Shown in pieces: positions 1 through 8,568 of a stretch of DNA of 30,924 nucleotides. Numbering within the stretch: position 1 is the stretch's first letter; every line of letters begins with the position of its first letter. The position numbers and the translations under genes are program-made. The stretch covers positions 1 to 30,924 of the forward strand of contig CAZDXJ010000024.1 in assembly GCA_964509475.1 (NCBI GenBank), written 5' to 3'. Under the pieces are notes generated by a model. That model saw only the letters and a program-made list of their open reading frames with translations. It did not search any database and was not told where the DNA came from. This DNA is from CAZDXJ01 sp964509475 (GTDB taxonomy: Bacteria; Pseudomonadota; Gammaproteobacteria; Methylococcales; Methylomonadaceae).

Positions 1-64
1 GAAGGGCTGGGCAAGCCTGATAAATCAACAACCTGCACCTGCTTTTCAGAGGGGGTGAGTCACT

Positions 65-160
65 GCCATTAAATTAAGAAAATGTGAGTTGAATGTCGGA
101 GCAACGAATCCGCACCTACCCCCCATCGCTAAATTCAACAAAACAGCTTAACTTAATGGC
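65..160. repeat. Imperfect inverted repeat in noncoding DNA
   Basis: The 14-base arms at 65-78 and 147-160 are reverse complements with one mismatch (gccattaaattaag against cttaacttaatggc). Weaker complementarity continues inward (gttgaat near 89-95 against attcaac near 133-139). A G-rich gggggtgagt string lies just outside both arms, at 51-60 and 166-175, as a direct repeat. The layout resembles a small nonautonomous element or a long hairpin at the 3' side of the coiled-coil gene. No coding potential is visible in 1-215. Confidence 0.5.
107..125 (-). repeat. Copy of GTAGGTGCGGATT dispersed repeat
   Basis: Read on the minus strand this stretch gives a G-run followed by GTAGGTGCGGATT. The same string occurs on the plus strand at 22705-22720, where it opens a palindrome. 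Two copies in unrelated intergenic sites of one window point to a dispersed genomic repeat. Function unknown. Confidence 0.5.
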
Positions 161-215
161 TGTGAGGGGGTGAGTAGATACCCCGGGCATTTTTATGGGA
201 AGCTGTATGGAAAAA

Positions 216-944
216 TCAAGCGTAAACTTCTTCTGAAGAAGATGGATGGCGGATGGATTGTATCGCGTTTTGAACGGATTGGTAACTATTGGAATTTACA
301 ATCATTGCCATGATTTTTTGATAGAGCTGTTTGAATAATTTTTGCAATTGATAAAAGAATTCTTTTAAATATTCTTTACCGATAAAAGCGATGTCATCCA
401 GAAATTCACTGATTGATTCGCGCGGGCTGGTAATCAACCGGTCTTCGACATGCCACTGGAGTTGTGCGGATTTTTCTCTGCTAAAGGTGGCGACTTTGTC
501 GATTGTTGTTTTGACTGGCAGCAATATTTTTTGTTGCGTGGCTTGCCGGGTTTTTTCAACATATTGCAACAGGGTGTTGTTGATTTCCTGATAATACGCT
601 TCGATAACTTTTCTTGTTTCGGCAATTAATTGCTGAATTTTATCGACCTGATGCTGAAGTTGTTGCAGGGCAGGTTTGATTGTTTTTTCCTCGATGCCAT
701 TGATGAGCTGCTGCTGAAATTGTTGAATGGTGATTAATACCTTGTCTTTCAAAGTGTGCTGGGCATTGGCCAAAGCCGCCTCCAATTCGGAAATTGTATT
801 CTGTTTTTCAGCTAATAAGGCTTGTAGTTTTTGGATTGTTTTTTTGTCAACCGCCAATTCCCGGGTCAATTTCGACACCTGGTTTTCCAGGTGGGCCAGT
901 TTGGTAAATAAATCCCTGCGTTCTGCTAGATTGTCTGCTTGCAT
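216..944 (-). CDS. Coiled-coil protein of unknown function
   Basis: This is a 242-residue protein I do not recognise. Residues 1-75 form a strongly predicted coiled coil with repeated Leu/Ile spacing and many Gln, Lys and Glu residues, and a second helical Gln-rich stretch runs to about residue 140. The C-terminal third (about 180-225) is rich in aromatic and hydrophobic residues (Phe, Tyr, Leu, Ile) and could be an amphipathic or membrane-associated helix. There is no signal peptide, Cys pair or catalytic motif. The ATG at 942-944 has a good ribosome site (ggag, about six bases upstream). It is divergent from dnaQ, with 218 bases between the starts. It could be a cytoskeletal, division-associated or envelope scaffold protein, but nothing in the sequence decides this. 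Confidence 0.75.
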   Translation of the reverse strand: MQADNLAERRDLFTKLAHLENQVSKLTRELAVDKKTIQKLQALLAEKQNTISELEAALANAQHTLKDKVLITIQQFQQQLINGIEEKTIKPALQQLQHQVDKIQQLIAETRKVIEAYYQEINNTLLQYVEKTRQATQQKILLPVKTTIDKVATFSREKSAQLQWHVEDRLITSPRESISEFLDDIAFIGKEYLKEFFYQLQKLFKQLYQKIMAMIVNSNSYQSVQNAIQSIRHPSSSEEVYA

Positions 945-1162
945 GATTGCTCCCCATTAGGTTAATCGCTGTTTTTTATTGTTTTTTGCCATTCTCTGCA
1001 AGCGCTAATAACTATCAGTAAACAGATGTAAAGTCAAGGAAAACTCTGGGTCGTAAAGTTTGGTTTTCTAAAATTCAGTAATGCCGGTTGCGGCGGAGTA
1101 TTTATTTTATTGGCGGCTGTTTTTTTGAAGTAGAATATTCTTTTTGATCGGGCTAATGGGGC

Positions 1163-1873
1163 ATGAGCAGACAAGTTGTTTTGGATACTGAAACCACCGG
1201 TTTGACTCCGGAGGAAGGCCATCGCATCATTGAAATTGGTTGCGTGGAATTGCTTGAGCGGCGATTAACCGGGAATCGTTTTCATGTCTATCTGAATCCT
1301 GAACGGCTGATCGATGATGGGGCCATTGAAGTGCATGGCATCAGTAATGAATTCTTGCAGGATAAACCGCATTTCAATGATATTGCCGATGATTTTATCG
1401 CCTTTATCCGCGGCTCTGAACTGATTATTCACAATGCTCCGTTTGATGTCGGTTTTATCAATCATGAATTGGCTTTACTCGATGAACCAATGGGTAAAGT
1501 GGAGGATTATAGCGAAATACTGGATACCTTGGTTTATGCAAGGAAAAAGCATCCTGGTCAGCGCAATAGTCTGGACGCTTTATGTAAACGTTATGATATC
1601 GATAATTCCCACAGAGAATTACATGGCGCGCTGCTGGATGCTGAAATTCTGGCCGACGTTTATTTGGCAATGAGCGGCGGCCAGGCCTCATTACTCGACG
1701 ATAACGAATATGAACGGAGCGGGGCAACATCCCGGCAAATCAAGAGAATTTCCGCAGATCGTCCTGCCTTGAAAATTGTGCGTTGCAGTGAAGAAGAATT
1801 ACAGGCCCACCGGCAACGTCTGGCGGCTATTGAAAAGGCTTCGGGCGGCTGCCTCTGGCAGGATGAGGCATGA
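1163..1873 (+). CDS. dnaQ: DNA polymerase III epsilon subunit (3'-5' proofreading exonuclease)
   Basis: The product is the proofreading exonuclease of the replicative polymerase, which removes mismatched 3' nucleotides in complex with the alpha and theta subunits. At 236 residues it matches the usual size of about 240. DEDDh exonuclease motifs are visible: Exo I DTETTGL at residues 8-14, Exo II HNAPFDVGFI at about 90-99, and Exo III H-x4-LLDAE at about 153-162. The C-terminal 40 residues form the variable alpha-binding tail. The ATG follows a G-run only one base away, so the ribosome site is poor, but no better in-frame start precedes the DTETTG motif. It is convergent with ppdK. rnhA, which often neighbours dnaQ, is absent here. 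Confidence 0.93.
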   Translation: MSRQVVLDTETTGLTPEEGHRIIEIGCVELLERRLTGNRFHVYLNPERLIDDGAIEVHGISNEFLQDKPHFNDIADDFIAFIRGSELIIHNAPFDVGFINHELALLDEPMGKVEDYSEILDTLVYARKKHPGQRNSLDALCKRYDIDNSHRELHGALLDAEILADVYLAMSGGQASLLDDNEYERSGATSRQIKRISADRPALKIVRCSEEELQAHRQRLAAIEKASGGCLWQDEA

Positions 1874-1979
1874 CTGGAAAAATTCCAGCCAATTCATCAT
1901 CGAATTGACTGGACGAAAAAGCAAAAGAGGGAGAGTCCTTCAGCTTTAATCAGCCTCTCTATCTCAAAACAAAGAGATA
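1874..1979. terminator. Weak hairpins between convergent dnaQ and ppdK
   Basis: CTGGAA-aaa-TTCCAG (1874-1888) begins immediately after the dnaQ stop. TATCTC-8 nt-GAGATA (1960-1979) lies toward ppdK. Neither is followed by a clear U-run, so these are only candidates for 3'-end structures of the convergent transcripts. Confidence 0.25.
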
Positions 1980-2061
1980 AGCATGAGCGCTTGACTTTAA
2001 TACTAGCAGTACTCTTGTAGAAATTTAATGCGGCAAATTGTCACATATATTTTATAGGGTT

Positions 2062-4818
2062 TTAGCGCTCGGTTTCGCAATATTCGCTTTCCAATAATTT
2101 GGCATGGGCTGCGGCCAGTCGGGCGATTGGAATACGCGGCGCCGAACAGGACACGTAATCCAGTCTAATGTGGTGGCAAAAGCGGATCGATTGCGGATGA
2201 CCGCCCTGTTCACCGCAAATGCCGATCTTGATGTCCGGCCGGGTTGATCGTCCGGATTGTGCGGTCATTTTCATTAACTGGCCGACACCATTGACATCAA
2301 GTACCTCGAAGGGGTTGTTTTTCAACAAACCGGATTCATTGTACAACGGTAAAAATTTGTTTTCCGCGTCTTCGCGTGAGAAAGAAAAGGTCGCCTGAGT
2401 CAGATCGTTGGTACCGAAAGAAAAGAACTCGGCCACTTCCGCCATTGTGCCGGCTCGGGTACAGGCGCGGACGGTTTCGATCATGGAGCCGAATTTAAAA
2501 TTCAGCTTGATACGATGGGCATTCTCCACTTCCTGGCGGATTTGGGCAACGTATTCCTTGACTTTTTTCAGTTCTTCGACGCTGATAACCTGGGGTACCA
2601 TAATTTCTGGCTGCACGGTAATATGCTGTTTCATGCACAAGGCGGCGGCCTCGAGAATGGAGCGGATCTGCATTTGATAAATTTCCGGATAACTCATACC
2701 CAGACGAACCCCGCGGTGTCCCAGCATGGGGTTGATTTCAAACAGTTCGCGAACCTTTTTCAGCATCAGTTCTTTTTTACGGATGGCGATACTTACCTTC
2801 TCTTCATCGAGTTGGTCAAAGGGGGCGGGCAGTTGGGGGGCGTCATGACCCAGCATATCCAGTGTAACCCGTTGCCCTTTGATAATGATTTCGTATTGTT
2901 TCAGCGCCTGGATTTCGTCGAGCAATTGTTGTTCGCCGGGTAAAAACTCGTGCATGGGTGGATCGAGCAGACGCACGGTAACCGGGTGCGGTGACATTGC
3001 CTGAAAGAGTTGTTGAAAATCATCGCGCTGGAAGGGGAACAGTTTATCCAAAGCGATTTTTCGTTGTTCGAGGCTATCGGCAACGATCATGTCGATGACG
3101 ATAGGCAGCCGTTCCGGACTGTTAAACATGCGCTCTGTCCGGCATAATCCGATACCCTGGGCGCCATAACTGGCGGCCGTACGGGCGCGCTCCGGAGTGT
3201 CGACATTGGCGTAAACCCGTAAACGGGCAATTTCATCGGCCCAGCCCAGCAAGGTTTTCAATTCTTCCGAGAAGGTGGGCTGAATGGTTGCAATCCGGCC
3301 CAGATAAATCAGGCCGGTGCTGCCATCGATGGTGATGATATCACCTTCCCGGATCAGAACTTCACCGACCAGAGCGCGTCGGGATTTGACATCGACCAGG
3401 ATATCCTCGGCGCCGGCAACGCAGGCCTTGCCCATGCCACGCGCAACCACGGCCGCGTGCGAGGTCTTGCCGCCTCGGCTGGTTAAAATGCCTTGCGCGG
3501 CGAAAAAGCCGTGTATATCTTCCGGTTTGGTTTCCTCGCGCAGTAAAATGACTTCTTCACCGGTATGACCAAGACGTTCAGCGGTATCTGCGTCAAAAAC
3601 ACATTTGCCGCAAGCAGCTCCCGGCGATGCGGGTAAACCCTGAGCCAGGGCGGGAATCGTGTTATTTGGATCCAGTTGCGGGTGCAGCAATTGTTCCAGC
3701 CATTCCGGATCGATACGCAACAGGGCGCGTTCCTTATTGATTAAACCTTCGTTGACCATATCAACCGATGTTTTGACCATGGCGGTTGCATTCATTTTAC
3801 CGTTGCGGGTCTGCAAGCAATATAAGACACCGCGTTCAATCGTATACTCGTAGTCCTGAACTTCCTGGTAATGCGCTTCCAGTTTATTACGCAATTCGAT
3901 AAGTTGTCGGTAGATTTCCGGCATTTCAGTGGCCAGTTCCTGAACCGGTTTTGGGGTGCGGATACCGGCAACAACGTCTTCACCCTGGGCATTGACCAAA
4001 TATTCACCATACATTTCATTTTCGCCGGTGCCTGGATTACGGGTAAAGCCAACACCGGTCGCGCAATCGTTGCCCATGTTGCCGAATACCATCGTGACCA
4101 CATTGACCGCCGTACCATTGGCCATATCCGGAGTGATGCTGAATTCACGCCGGTAATCAACGGCACGTTTACCGGTCCAGGAATTGAAAACCGCTTTGAT
4201 AGCGATTTCCAGCTGTTCAAAAACATCTTCGGGAAACGGCTGGCCGGTTTCTTCCTGAACAACCTGCAAAAACAACTGACTGATTTCTTTTAAATGTTCG
4301 GCATCCAGTCCGACATCGGCCTTGACACCGGTTTGGCGCTTTATGGCCTCGAAATGGATATCAAATTTTTCATCGTCAATATTCAAGGCGACCTTGCCGA
4401 ATAACTGGATAAAACGGCGGTAGGCATCGTAGGCGAAGCGCGGATCGTTGGTTTGTTTGATCAAGCCGTTCAAGGTTTGCTGATTCAGGCCCAGGTTCAA
4501 GATGGTATCCATCATACCGGGCATGGAAATCGCCGATCCGGAACGAACCGAGACCAGGAGCGGATTGTCGCTGGAGCCGAAAACCTTGCCACTTTTTCGT
4601 TCCACTTCCTGAATGTGTTGGCGTACACCATTCATCAAGCCATCGGGTAATTGCTGGTTTTCCAGATAATCCAGGCAGGCTCGGGTGGTGATGACAAACC
4701 CCGGCGGCACGTTCAGGCCGATTTGGGTCATCTCGCAAAGATTGGCACCCTTGCCGCCCAGCAGGATTTTATTTTTGCCGTCGCCTTGTTCAAATGAATA
4801 AATATATTGTTCAGTCAT
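2062..4818 (-). CDS. ppdK: Pyruvate, phosphate dikinase
   Basis: The enzyme interconverts pyruvate + ATP + Pi and phosphoenolpyruvate + AMP + PPi in the cytoplasm, allowing PPi-linked gluconeogenic or glycolytic flux. At 918 residues it fits the bacterial family (about 870-910). The N-terminal ATP-grasp half opens with LLGGKGANLCEM (19-30) and has VRSGSAISMPGMMDT (91-105). The swivelling phosphohistidine domain carries GGKTSHAAVVARG with the catalytic His at 454. The C-terminal PEP/pyruvate TIM barrel has the GICGEQGG motif with its active-site Cys and ends SCSAPRIPIARLAAA. The start is the ATG at 4816-4818, and no strong ribosome site is visible. It is a single gene with no PPDK regulatory kinase beside it. 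PPi-dependent carbon metabolism is well known in methanotrophs, which supports the lineage guess. Confidence 0.95.
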   Translation of the reverse strand: MTEQYIYSFEQGDGKNKILLGGKGANLCEMTQIGLNVPPGFVITTRACLDYLENQQLPDGLMNGVRQHIQEVERKSGKVFGSSDNPLLVSVRSGSAISMPGMMDTILNLGLNQQTLNGLIKQTNDPRFAYDAYRRFIQLFGKVALNIDDEKFDIHFEAIKRQTGVKADVGLDAEHLKEISQLFLQVVQEETGQPFPEDVFEQLEIAIKAVFNSWTGKRAVDYRREFSITPDMANGTAVNVVTMVFGNMGNDCATGVGFTRNPGTGENEMYGEYLVNAQGEDVVAGIRTPKPVQELATEMPEIYRQLIELRNKLEAHYQEVQDYEYTIERGVLYCLQTRNGKMNATAMVKTSVDMVNEGLINKERALLRIDPEWLEQLLHPQLDPNNTIPALAQGLPASPGAACGKCVFDADTAERLGHTGEEVILLREETKPEDIHGFFAAQGILTSRGGKTSHAAVVARGMGKACVAGAEDILVDVKSRRALVGEVLIREGDIITIDGSTGLIYLGRIATIQPTFSEELKTLLGWADEIARLRVYANVDTPERARTAASYGAQGIGLCRTERMFNSPERLPIVIDMIVADSLEQRKIALDKLFPFQRDDFQQLFQAMSPHPVTVRLLDPPMHEFLPGEQQLLDEIQALKQYEIIIKGQRVTLDMLGHDAPQLPAPFDQLDEEKVSIAIRKKELMLKKVRELFEINPMLGHRGVRLGMSYPEIYQMQIRSILEAAALCMKQHITVQPEIMVPQVISVEELKKVKEYVAQIRQEVENAHRIKLNFKFGSMIETVRACTRAGTMAEVAEFFSFGTNDLTQATFSFSREDAENKFLPLYNESGLLKNNPFEVLDVNGVGQLMKMTAQSGRSTRPDIKIGICGEQGGHPQSIRFCHHIRLDYVSCSAPRIPIARLAAAHAKLLESEYCETER

Positions 4819-4957
4819 TAGGATAGTAAGTGGTGTGAGGAAAACCCGGATATATACAATATTCGTGCTTTTTTGTAAAACGAAGAATTCAATTTATTGT
4901 TCGATGCGCAAGAAATGCCGCAACCGGATGATGCGGCCTGTGATCAATTAAAGCCAA

Positions 4958-4984
4958 GTAGGGGGTATTGCAATACGCCCCTAC
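4958..4984. repeat. Near-perfect palindrome, REP-like
   Basis: A 27-base palindrome with arms gtaggggg / cgcccctac around a self-complementary gtattgcaatac core. It lies in the 250-base gap between the divergent ppdK and P460 genes, about 85 bases before the P460 start. There is no U-tract on either side, so it is more likely a repetitive extragenic palindrome or protein-binding site than a terminator. Confidence 0.6.
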
Positions 4985-5068
4985 AACCCTGTCAATTTTT
5001 TTATGGAATCCGTGCTTATGCGTTATCATGCACTATTTGACATGTAAAATTCTTTAAGGTGATTGCTC

Positions 5069-5563
5069 ATGAAAAAAATTGTAACTGTTTTATTGTTGGG
5101 GTTGGGATGCGGGGTTCAGGCTGCCAGTGATTATCCGCCGGCTCCGAATGGTCTCGAGTTACCCAAGGGGTATGAAAACTGGCGCTTTATCGCTTCATCG
5201 CACAGAGAAGACAATCACTCTTTGCGAGTGATTTTAGGCAACAATATTGCAATTGAGGCGATTAAGTCCGGTAATATGAAGCCGTGGCCAAAAGGAACGG
5301 TATTGGCAAAATTGGTCTGGAAAGACAAGCAACATCCAAAATGGGAAAAGGCAACCATTCCGGGGGAGTTTCTGCATTCTGAAATCATGGTCAAAGACGC
5401 TGAAAAATATGCCCGAACCGGGGGCTGGGGGTATGCCCGTTGGCTTGGCAAGGCGCAAAAACCTTATGGTAAGGATGCTTCTTTTGCCAAGGAGTGTTAT
5501 ATGTGTCATATCACGGCAAAAGAGGATGATTTTGTATTTACCCGTCCGGCAATACGACCGTGA
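5069..5563 (+). CDS. Cytochrome P460-family periplasmic c-type haem protein
   Basis: The 164-residue product has a Sec signal peptide (MKKIVTVLLLGLGCGVQA, cleaved near residue 18) and one haem c motif, CYMCH, at residues 143-147, close to the C-terminus and followed by DDFVFTRP. This layout (short beta-rich domain, C-terminal CxxCH, GWGYARW near 119-125) matches the cytochrome P460 / cytochrome c'-beta family. P460 members of ammonia oxidisers and methanotrophs oxidise hydroxylamine or bind NO; a Lys-haem crosslink separates P460 from c'-beta, and I cannot assign that Lys with certainty here. I chose the ATG at 5069 over the upstream TTG because AAGGTGA sits six bases before it. It is a single gene. 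The likely role is detoxification of hydroxylamine or NO formed when methane monooxygenase co-oxidises ammonia (inference). Confidence 0.82.
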   Translation: MKKIVTVLLLGLGCGVQAASDYPPAPNGLELPKGYENWRFIASSHREDNHSLRVILGNNIAIEAIKSGNMKPWPKGTVLAKLVWKDKQHPKWEKATIPGEFLHSEIMVKDAEKYARTGGWGYARWLGKAQKPYGKDASFAKECYMCHITAKEDDFVFTRPAIRP

Positions 5564-5609
5564 GGCTTTCGTACACAAGGGCACCCGGAAATGTCGGTGG
5601 GTTTCGTCG

Positions 5610-5927
5610 TTATGGATAATAGAGCTGCCTGCAAGCTTCTCTGATCCAGATAATGCCGGCTTGCTGATAATCGCTGCCGTACCGGAGCAGGCATTCGGAG
5701 ATATTGTGTGGACCGAAAAACGGGCGTTGTTTGTGTACCGGTTCGGTTATCGGGTGTTGTTTTTTACAGTCCTGGTAAATTTCGGTAATGCGCCGGGGAT
5801 TGGCTTCGCCTGGCATGTCATCGAGAATGCATTCATAAAAATTATCGGCGGCAAACCAATCGAAAAGGCCTGCATGAACCGGGTGGGTTGAAATGAGAAG
5901 TATGAAGGCATAACTGATTTTTTTCAC
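5610..5927 (-). CDS. Small exported four-cysteine protein, function unknown
   Basis: The 105-residue product has an N-terminal signal peptide (MKKISYAFILLISTHPVHA) and four Cys at 33, 54, 79 and 99. The spacing is nearly duplicated, CX20C then CX19C, which suggests two helical hairpins each closed by a disulfide, as in the small periplasmic four-cysteine proteins named after VF_A0006; that family link is from memory. The start is GTG (5925-5927). The gene is convergent with the P460 gene, with 46 bases between the stops. No catalytic motif or metal site is apparent. Confidence 0.65.
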   Translation of the reverse strand: MKKISYAFILLISTHPVHAGLFDWFAADNFYECILDDMPGEANPRRITEIYQDCKKQHPITEPVHKQRPFFGPHNISECLLRYGSDYQQAGIIWIREACRQLYYP

Positions 5928-6027
5928 TCAAAAGACTCCGCATGTATTTACTGAATAATAGCTATTGTAGCTGAATTATGTTGAACCGGTGTTCGGGCAT
6001 GATTAAAGTTTATTGTATTTTGGAAGT

Positions 6028-6972
6028 ATGAGCGGACGTTCATCACAGGTATTGCATGTTGCCGTTGGCGTGATTGAAAATGCAAAGGGTGAGGTATTGA
6101 TATCGCGCCGTGATGAAACAAAGCCACAGGGTGGGCTTTGGGAGTTTCCTGGCGGCAAGGTGGAGTTTGGGGAAAACGCTTTTTTGGCATTATGCCGGGA
6201 ACTACAGGAAGAGTTGTCGATCAAGGTTGAACAGGCTTCGCCATTGATTCAGGTGTCACATCGTTATGCGGACTTGGCCGTATTTCTGGATGTGTGGACG
6301 GTCGATGTTTTTTCCGGTTCGGCGCGATCGTGTGAAGGGCAAGCGATAAAATGGCTGGCGACTGAAAAGCTGGCAAGCTATCCGTTTCCACAGGCGAATG
6401 GGCCGATTATAAAAGCAGCCATGTTGCCGCATCGCTATGCTATTTTGGGAGGTGGCTCTGTAGCTGTGTTGCTTGACCGCTTGCAGGCTTTGTTAAATCA
6501 GGGACTCAAGCTGGTTCAATTGCGGCAAAAACAGCTGACAGCCCTTGAACTACGTCAGTTTCTATCTCAGGCGTTGCCGTTGTGTCATCGGCAAAAAGCC
6601 CATTTGCTTGTTAATTCGGCAATACCGGGCGCCTGGGATGTTGCATCCGTTTCTCTGCATTTAACCGGTCCTGATTTGAAGAGCCTGAAAAAGCGGCCTC
6701 CAGGATTGAATTATCTGGCCGCTTCTTGCCACAATCTCAATGAATTAAAACAGGCACAGGTTGTTGGAGTGGATTTTGCGGTTTTAAGTCCAGTCAAACC
6801 GACCCTGAGCCATCCGGAAGTTTTGCCTCTTGGTTGGCAACGTTTTGCCGGTATGCTGAAACAAGTTAATATGCCGGTATTTGCATTAGGCGGCTTGTGT
6901 CTGGATGATGAGATGACAGCCCGCCGGATGGGGGCGCAAGGTATAGCCGGCATCGGCATGTTCAGTCGTTGA
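6028..6972 (+). CDS. Nudix hydrolase fused to thiamine-phosphate-synthase-like domain (MutT family)
   Basis: The 314-residue product has two domains. Residues 8-130 are a MutT-type Nudix hydrolase with the box G43...E49...RELQEE at 57-62; the usual Gly after EE is replaced (ELSI). MutT hydrolyses 8-oxo-dGTP to keep the nucleotide pool clean. Residues about 137-314 resemble the ThiE/TenI TIM barrel (LVQLRQKQ near 168-175, a SPVKPTLSHP segment, FALGGL near 287-292). This fusion is common in gammaproteobacteria next to yacG-zapD-coaE, and the ThiE-like half has no proven role there. The ATG at 6028 is preferred; an in-frame TTG at 6013 would add five residues. The stop overlaps the convergent yacG stop by 11 bases. 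Confidence 0.88.
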   Translation: MSGRSSQVLHVAVGVIENAKGEVLISRRDETKPQGGLWEFPGGKVEFGENAFLALCRELQEELSIKVEQASPLIQVSHRYADLAVFLDVWTVDVFSGSARSCEGQAIKWLATEKLASYPFPQANGPIIKAAMLPHRYAILGGGSVAVLLDRLQALLNQGLKLVQLRQKQLTALELRQFLSQALPLCHRQKAHLLVNSAIPGAWDVASVSLHLTGPDLKSLKKRPPGLNYLAASCHNLNELKQAQVVGVDFAVLSPVKPTLSHPEVLPLGWQRFAGMLKQVNMPVFALGGLCLDDEMTARRMGAQGIAGIGMFSR

Positions 6973-7150
6973 ACGGCTCTTCTTCCATGTATGCAGGCAC
7001 GCCAGGGATGACCTTTTTTTCCATGACCCACTCGCCCAGATCGATGAGTTTGCAACGCTCGCAGCAGAACGGTTTGAATTTTTGTTCAGCTGTCCAGAGT
7101 ACTTGTTTTCCGCAATTAGGGCAATTTACAGAGCGTGTTAAAGGATTCAT
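6962..7150 (-). CDS. yacG: DNA gyrase inhibitor YacG (zinc ribbon)
   Basis: This 62-residue protein is a zinc-ribbon inhibitor that binds GyrB and blocks DNA binding by gyrase. The four zinc ligands are visible as CPNC (10-13) and C29-x3-C33, followed by the family motif CKLIDLGEWV and an acidic C-terminal tail (YMEEEPFND). Its start overlaps the zapD stop (TGATG), so it is translationally coupled. It is the last gene of the pilB-pilC-pilD-coaE-zapD-yacG run and converges on the Nudix gene. Confidence 0.92.
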   Translation of the reverse strand: MNPLTRSVNCPNCGKQVLWTAEQKFKPFCCERCKLIDLGEWVMEKKVIPGVPAYMEEEPFND

Positions 7151-7920
7151 CAGAATAAGCAGCAGGTCAGCTTGAAAGAAATATCCTCTTTACTTTGCGA
7201 CGGGCGTCCGTCATCTTCTGGAAGTACCATGAAGCGGATGCTATAACGGTGTTTGCTGCCACTGATTTCCGCAAAACAAGGCTGGGCCTGGTCAATGCCG
7301 ACACGTAACAACTGATAGGGAAGGGAGCTGTTCAGCGTGGCTTGAAAAAAACCGTTTTTTGCTGTTTTTGCACTGGGCATACTGCTTCTGCGAATAAAAT
7401 CGAGAATTAAATCAATCGCCTTGCGCAAATAGATAAAAGGCTGCATCCATATCAGCAAGTCTTGATGTTGGATGTTGTTTTTCTGTTGCAGCCAATAATG
7501 AAAAGCGGGCAGGTCAAAAGAACAGGTGCCGCCGGGAATCGTACTGCGTTGAGAGATATCCTGGATCAGGTTGCATTGCATGGTGCTTATGGCGATTTTG
7601 CCACTGGTTTGATAAAGCTGATTGCTGATTGCATTTAATTCGCCGAGAATATCCCTTAAGGCATCGTTATCAACGCGTTGTTTTTTGGAAATCTGGGTGA
7701 ATTTCGAAGCATGCCGATCCAGTTCCTTGAGAATTTCCGTTTTGATATCATTGCGGCTGAAAATTCTTAAAATATCCAGTAACGTGTCAATGGCCGCCCT
7801 TCTGTCCCAGGGCGTTGTGCCAGCGAGGAAATGGTCAAGTTGACAGAACAATTGTTCAAGACGCATAAATACCCTGATGCGTTCATTCAGGGGAAATTCG
7901 TAGACAATTTCGTCGTTCAC
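7150..7920 (-). CDS. zapD: Cell division protein ZapD (YacF, DUF1342)
   Basis: ZapD binds the C-terminal tail of FtsZ and bundles protofilaments at the Z-ring. The 256-residue length and the opening VYEFPLNERIRVFMRLEQLF are characteristic of the family (helical N-terminal domain, then a beta-rich domain). The start is GTG (7918-7920), overlapping the coaE stop in a GTGA arrangement, which fixes the start and indicates coupling. The order coaE-zapD-yacG is conserved in gammaproteobacteria. Confidence 0.92.
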   Translation of the reverse strand: MNDEIVYEFPLNERIRVFMRLEQLFCQLDHFLAGTTPWDRRAAIDTLLDILRIFSRNDIKTEILKELDRHASKFTQISKKQRVDNDALRDILGELNAISNQLYQTSGKIAISTMQCNLIQDISQRSTIPGGTCSFDLPAFHYWLQQKNNIQHQDLLIWMQPFIYLRKAIDLILDFIRRSSMPSAKTAKNGFFQATLNSSLPYQLLRVGIDQAQPCFAEISGSKHRYSIRFMVLPEDDGRPSQSKEDISFKLTCCLF

Positions 7921-8543
7921 GATGGATGATTTTGGGAAAATGAGGGAGAAATATACAGATTGTGCAATTTTTTTATTTGTTCTGCAAGGTCTGAAATTTT
8001 ACCGCTGTTATTTATAATGTCGTCTCCGGCATACAACCTTTGTTGACGCGGGATTTGGCTGGCGATGATCGCCTGAATTTGTTGATCGGATAGTTGATCC
8101 CGCTGTTTTACGCGTTTTATTTGTTGTTCAAGCGGGCAATCAACAACCAAAATCCGATCAACAAAGTGTTGCCTATGAGTTTCCAGTAACAACGGAATCG
8201 ATAAAATTACATAGGCGGCCGTACATTGTTTTATTTGGTTTTGCATTTGTGCATAAATAAGGGGGTGCAATATAGCTTCCAATTGTTGTTTTTTTACCGG
8301 GTCGGAGAATACAATGTTGCGCAAAACAGTCCGGTTTAGCGAACCATCGTCATTTATGACCGTACCGCCAAATTTTTGTTCTATTTTTTCCAGGGCGGGT
8401 TGTCCGGGTTGCACGAGTTGATGAGCGATATGGTCTGCATCGATAATGGGCGTACCAAGTTGCGCAAACAAATGTGTGACGGTTGATTTGCCACAGCCTA
8501 TACCGCCCGTCAAACCTATTTTCAGTATTCGATGCTTGTTCAA
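7917..8543 (-). CDS. coaE: Dephospho-CoA kinase
   Basis: The enzyme carries out the last step of coenzyme A synthesis, phosphorylating the ribose 3'-OH of dephospho-CoA with ATP. Its 208 residues are typical. The P-loop GGIGCGKST is at 13-21, with the DADHIAHQLV substrate-site motif near 36-45 and the lid region after residue 120. The start appears to be TTG (8541-8543), since no ATG or GTG lies in frame before the P-loop; the pilD stop is 25 bases upstream. The gene belongs to the pil operon. Confidence 0.93.
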   Translation of the reverse strand: MNKHRILKIGLTGGIGCGKSTVTHLFAQLGTPIIDADHIAHQLVQPGQPALEKIEQKFGGTVINDDGSLNRTVLRNIVFSDPVKKQQLEAILHPLIYAQMQNQIKQCTAAYVILSIPLLLETHRQHFVDRILVVDCPLEQQIKRVKQRDQLSDQQIQAIIASQIPRQQRLYAGDDIINNSGKISDLAEQIKKLHNLYISPSFSQNHPS

Positions 8544-8568
8544 TGTTTCAACAGGAACTTCGCGGATG

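Noticed and set aside
5409..5891. 160-codon plus-strand frame overlapping the P460 gene end
   Set aside because: It overlaps P460 in another frame and is antisense to the four-cysteine protein, which has a good signal peptide.
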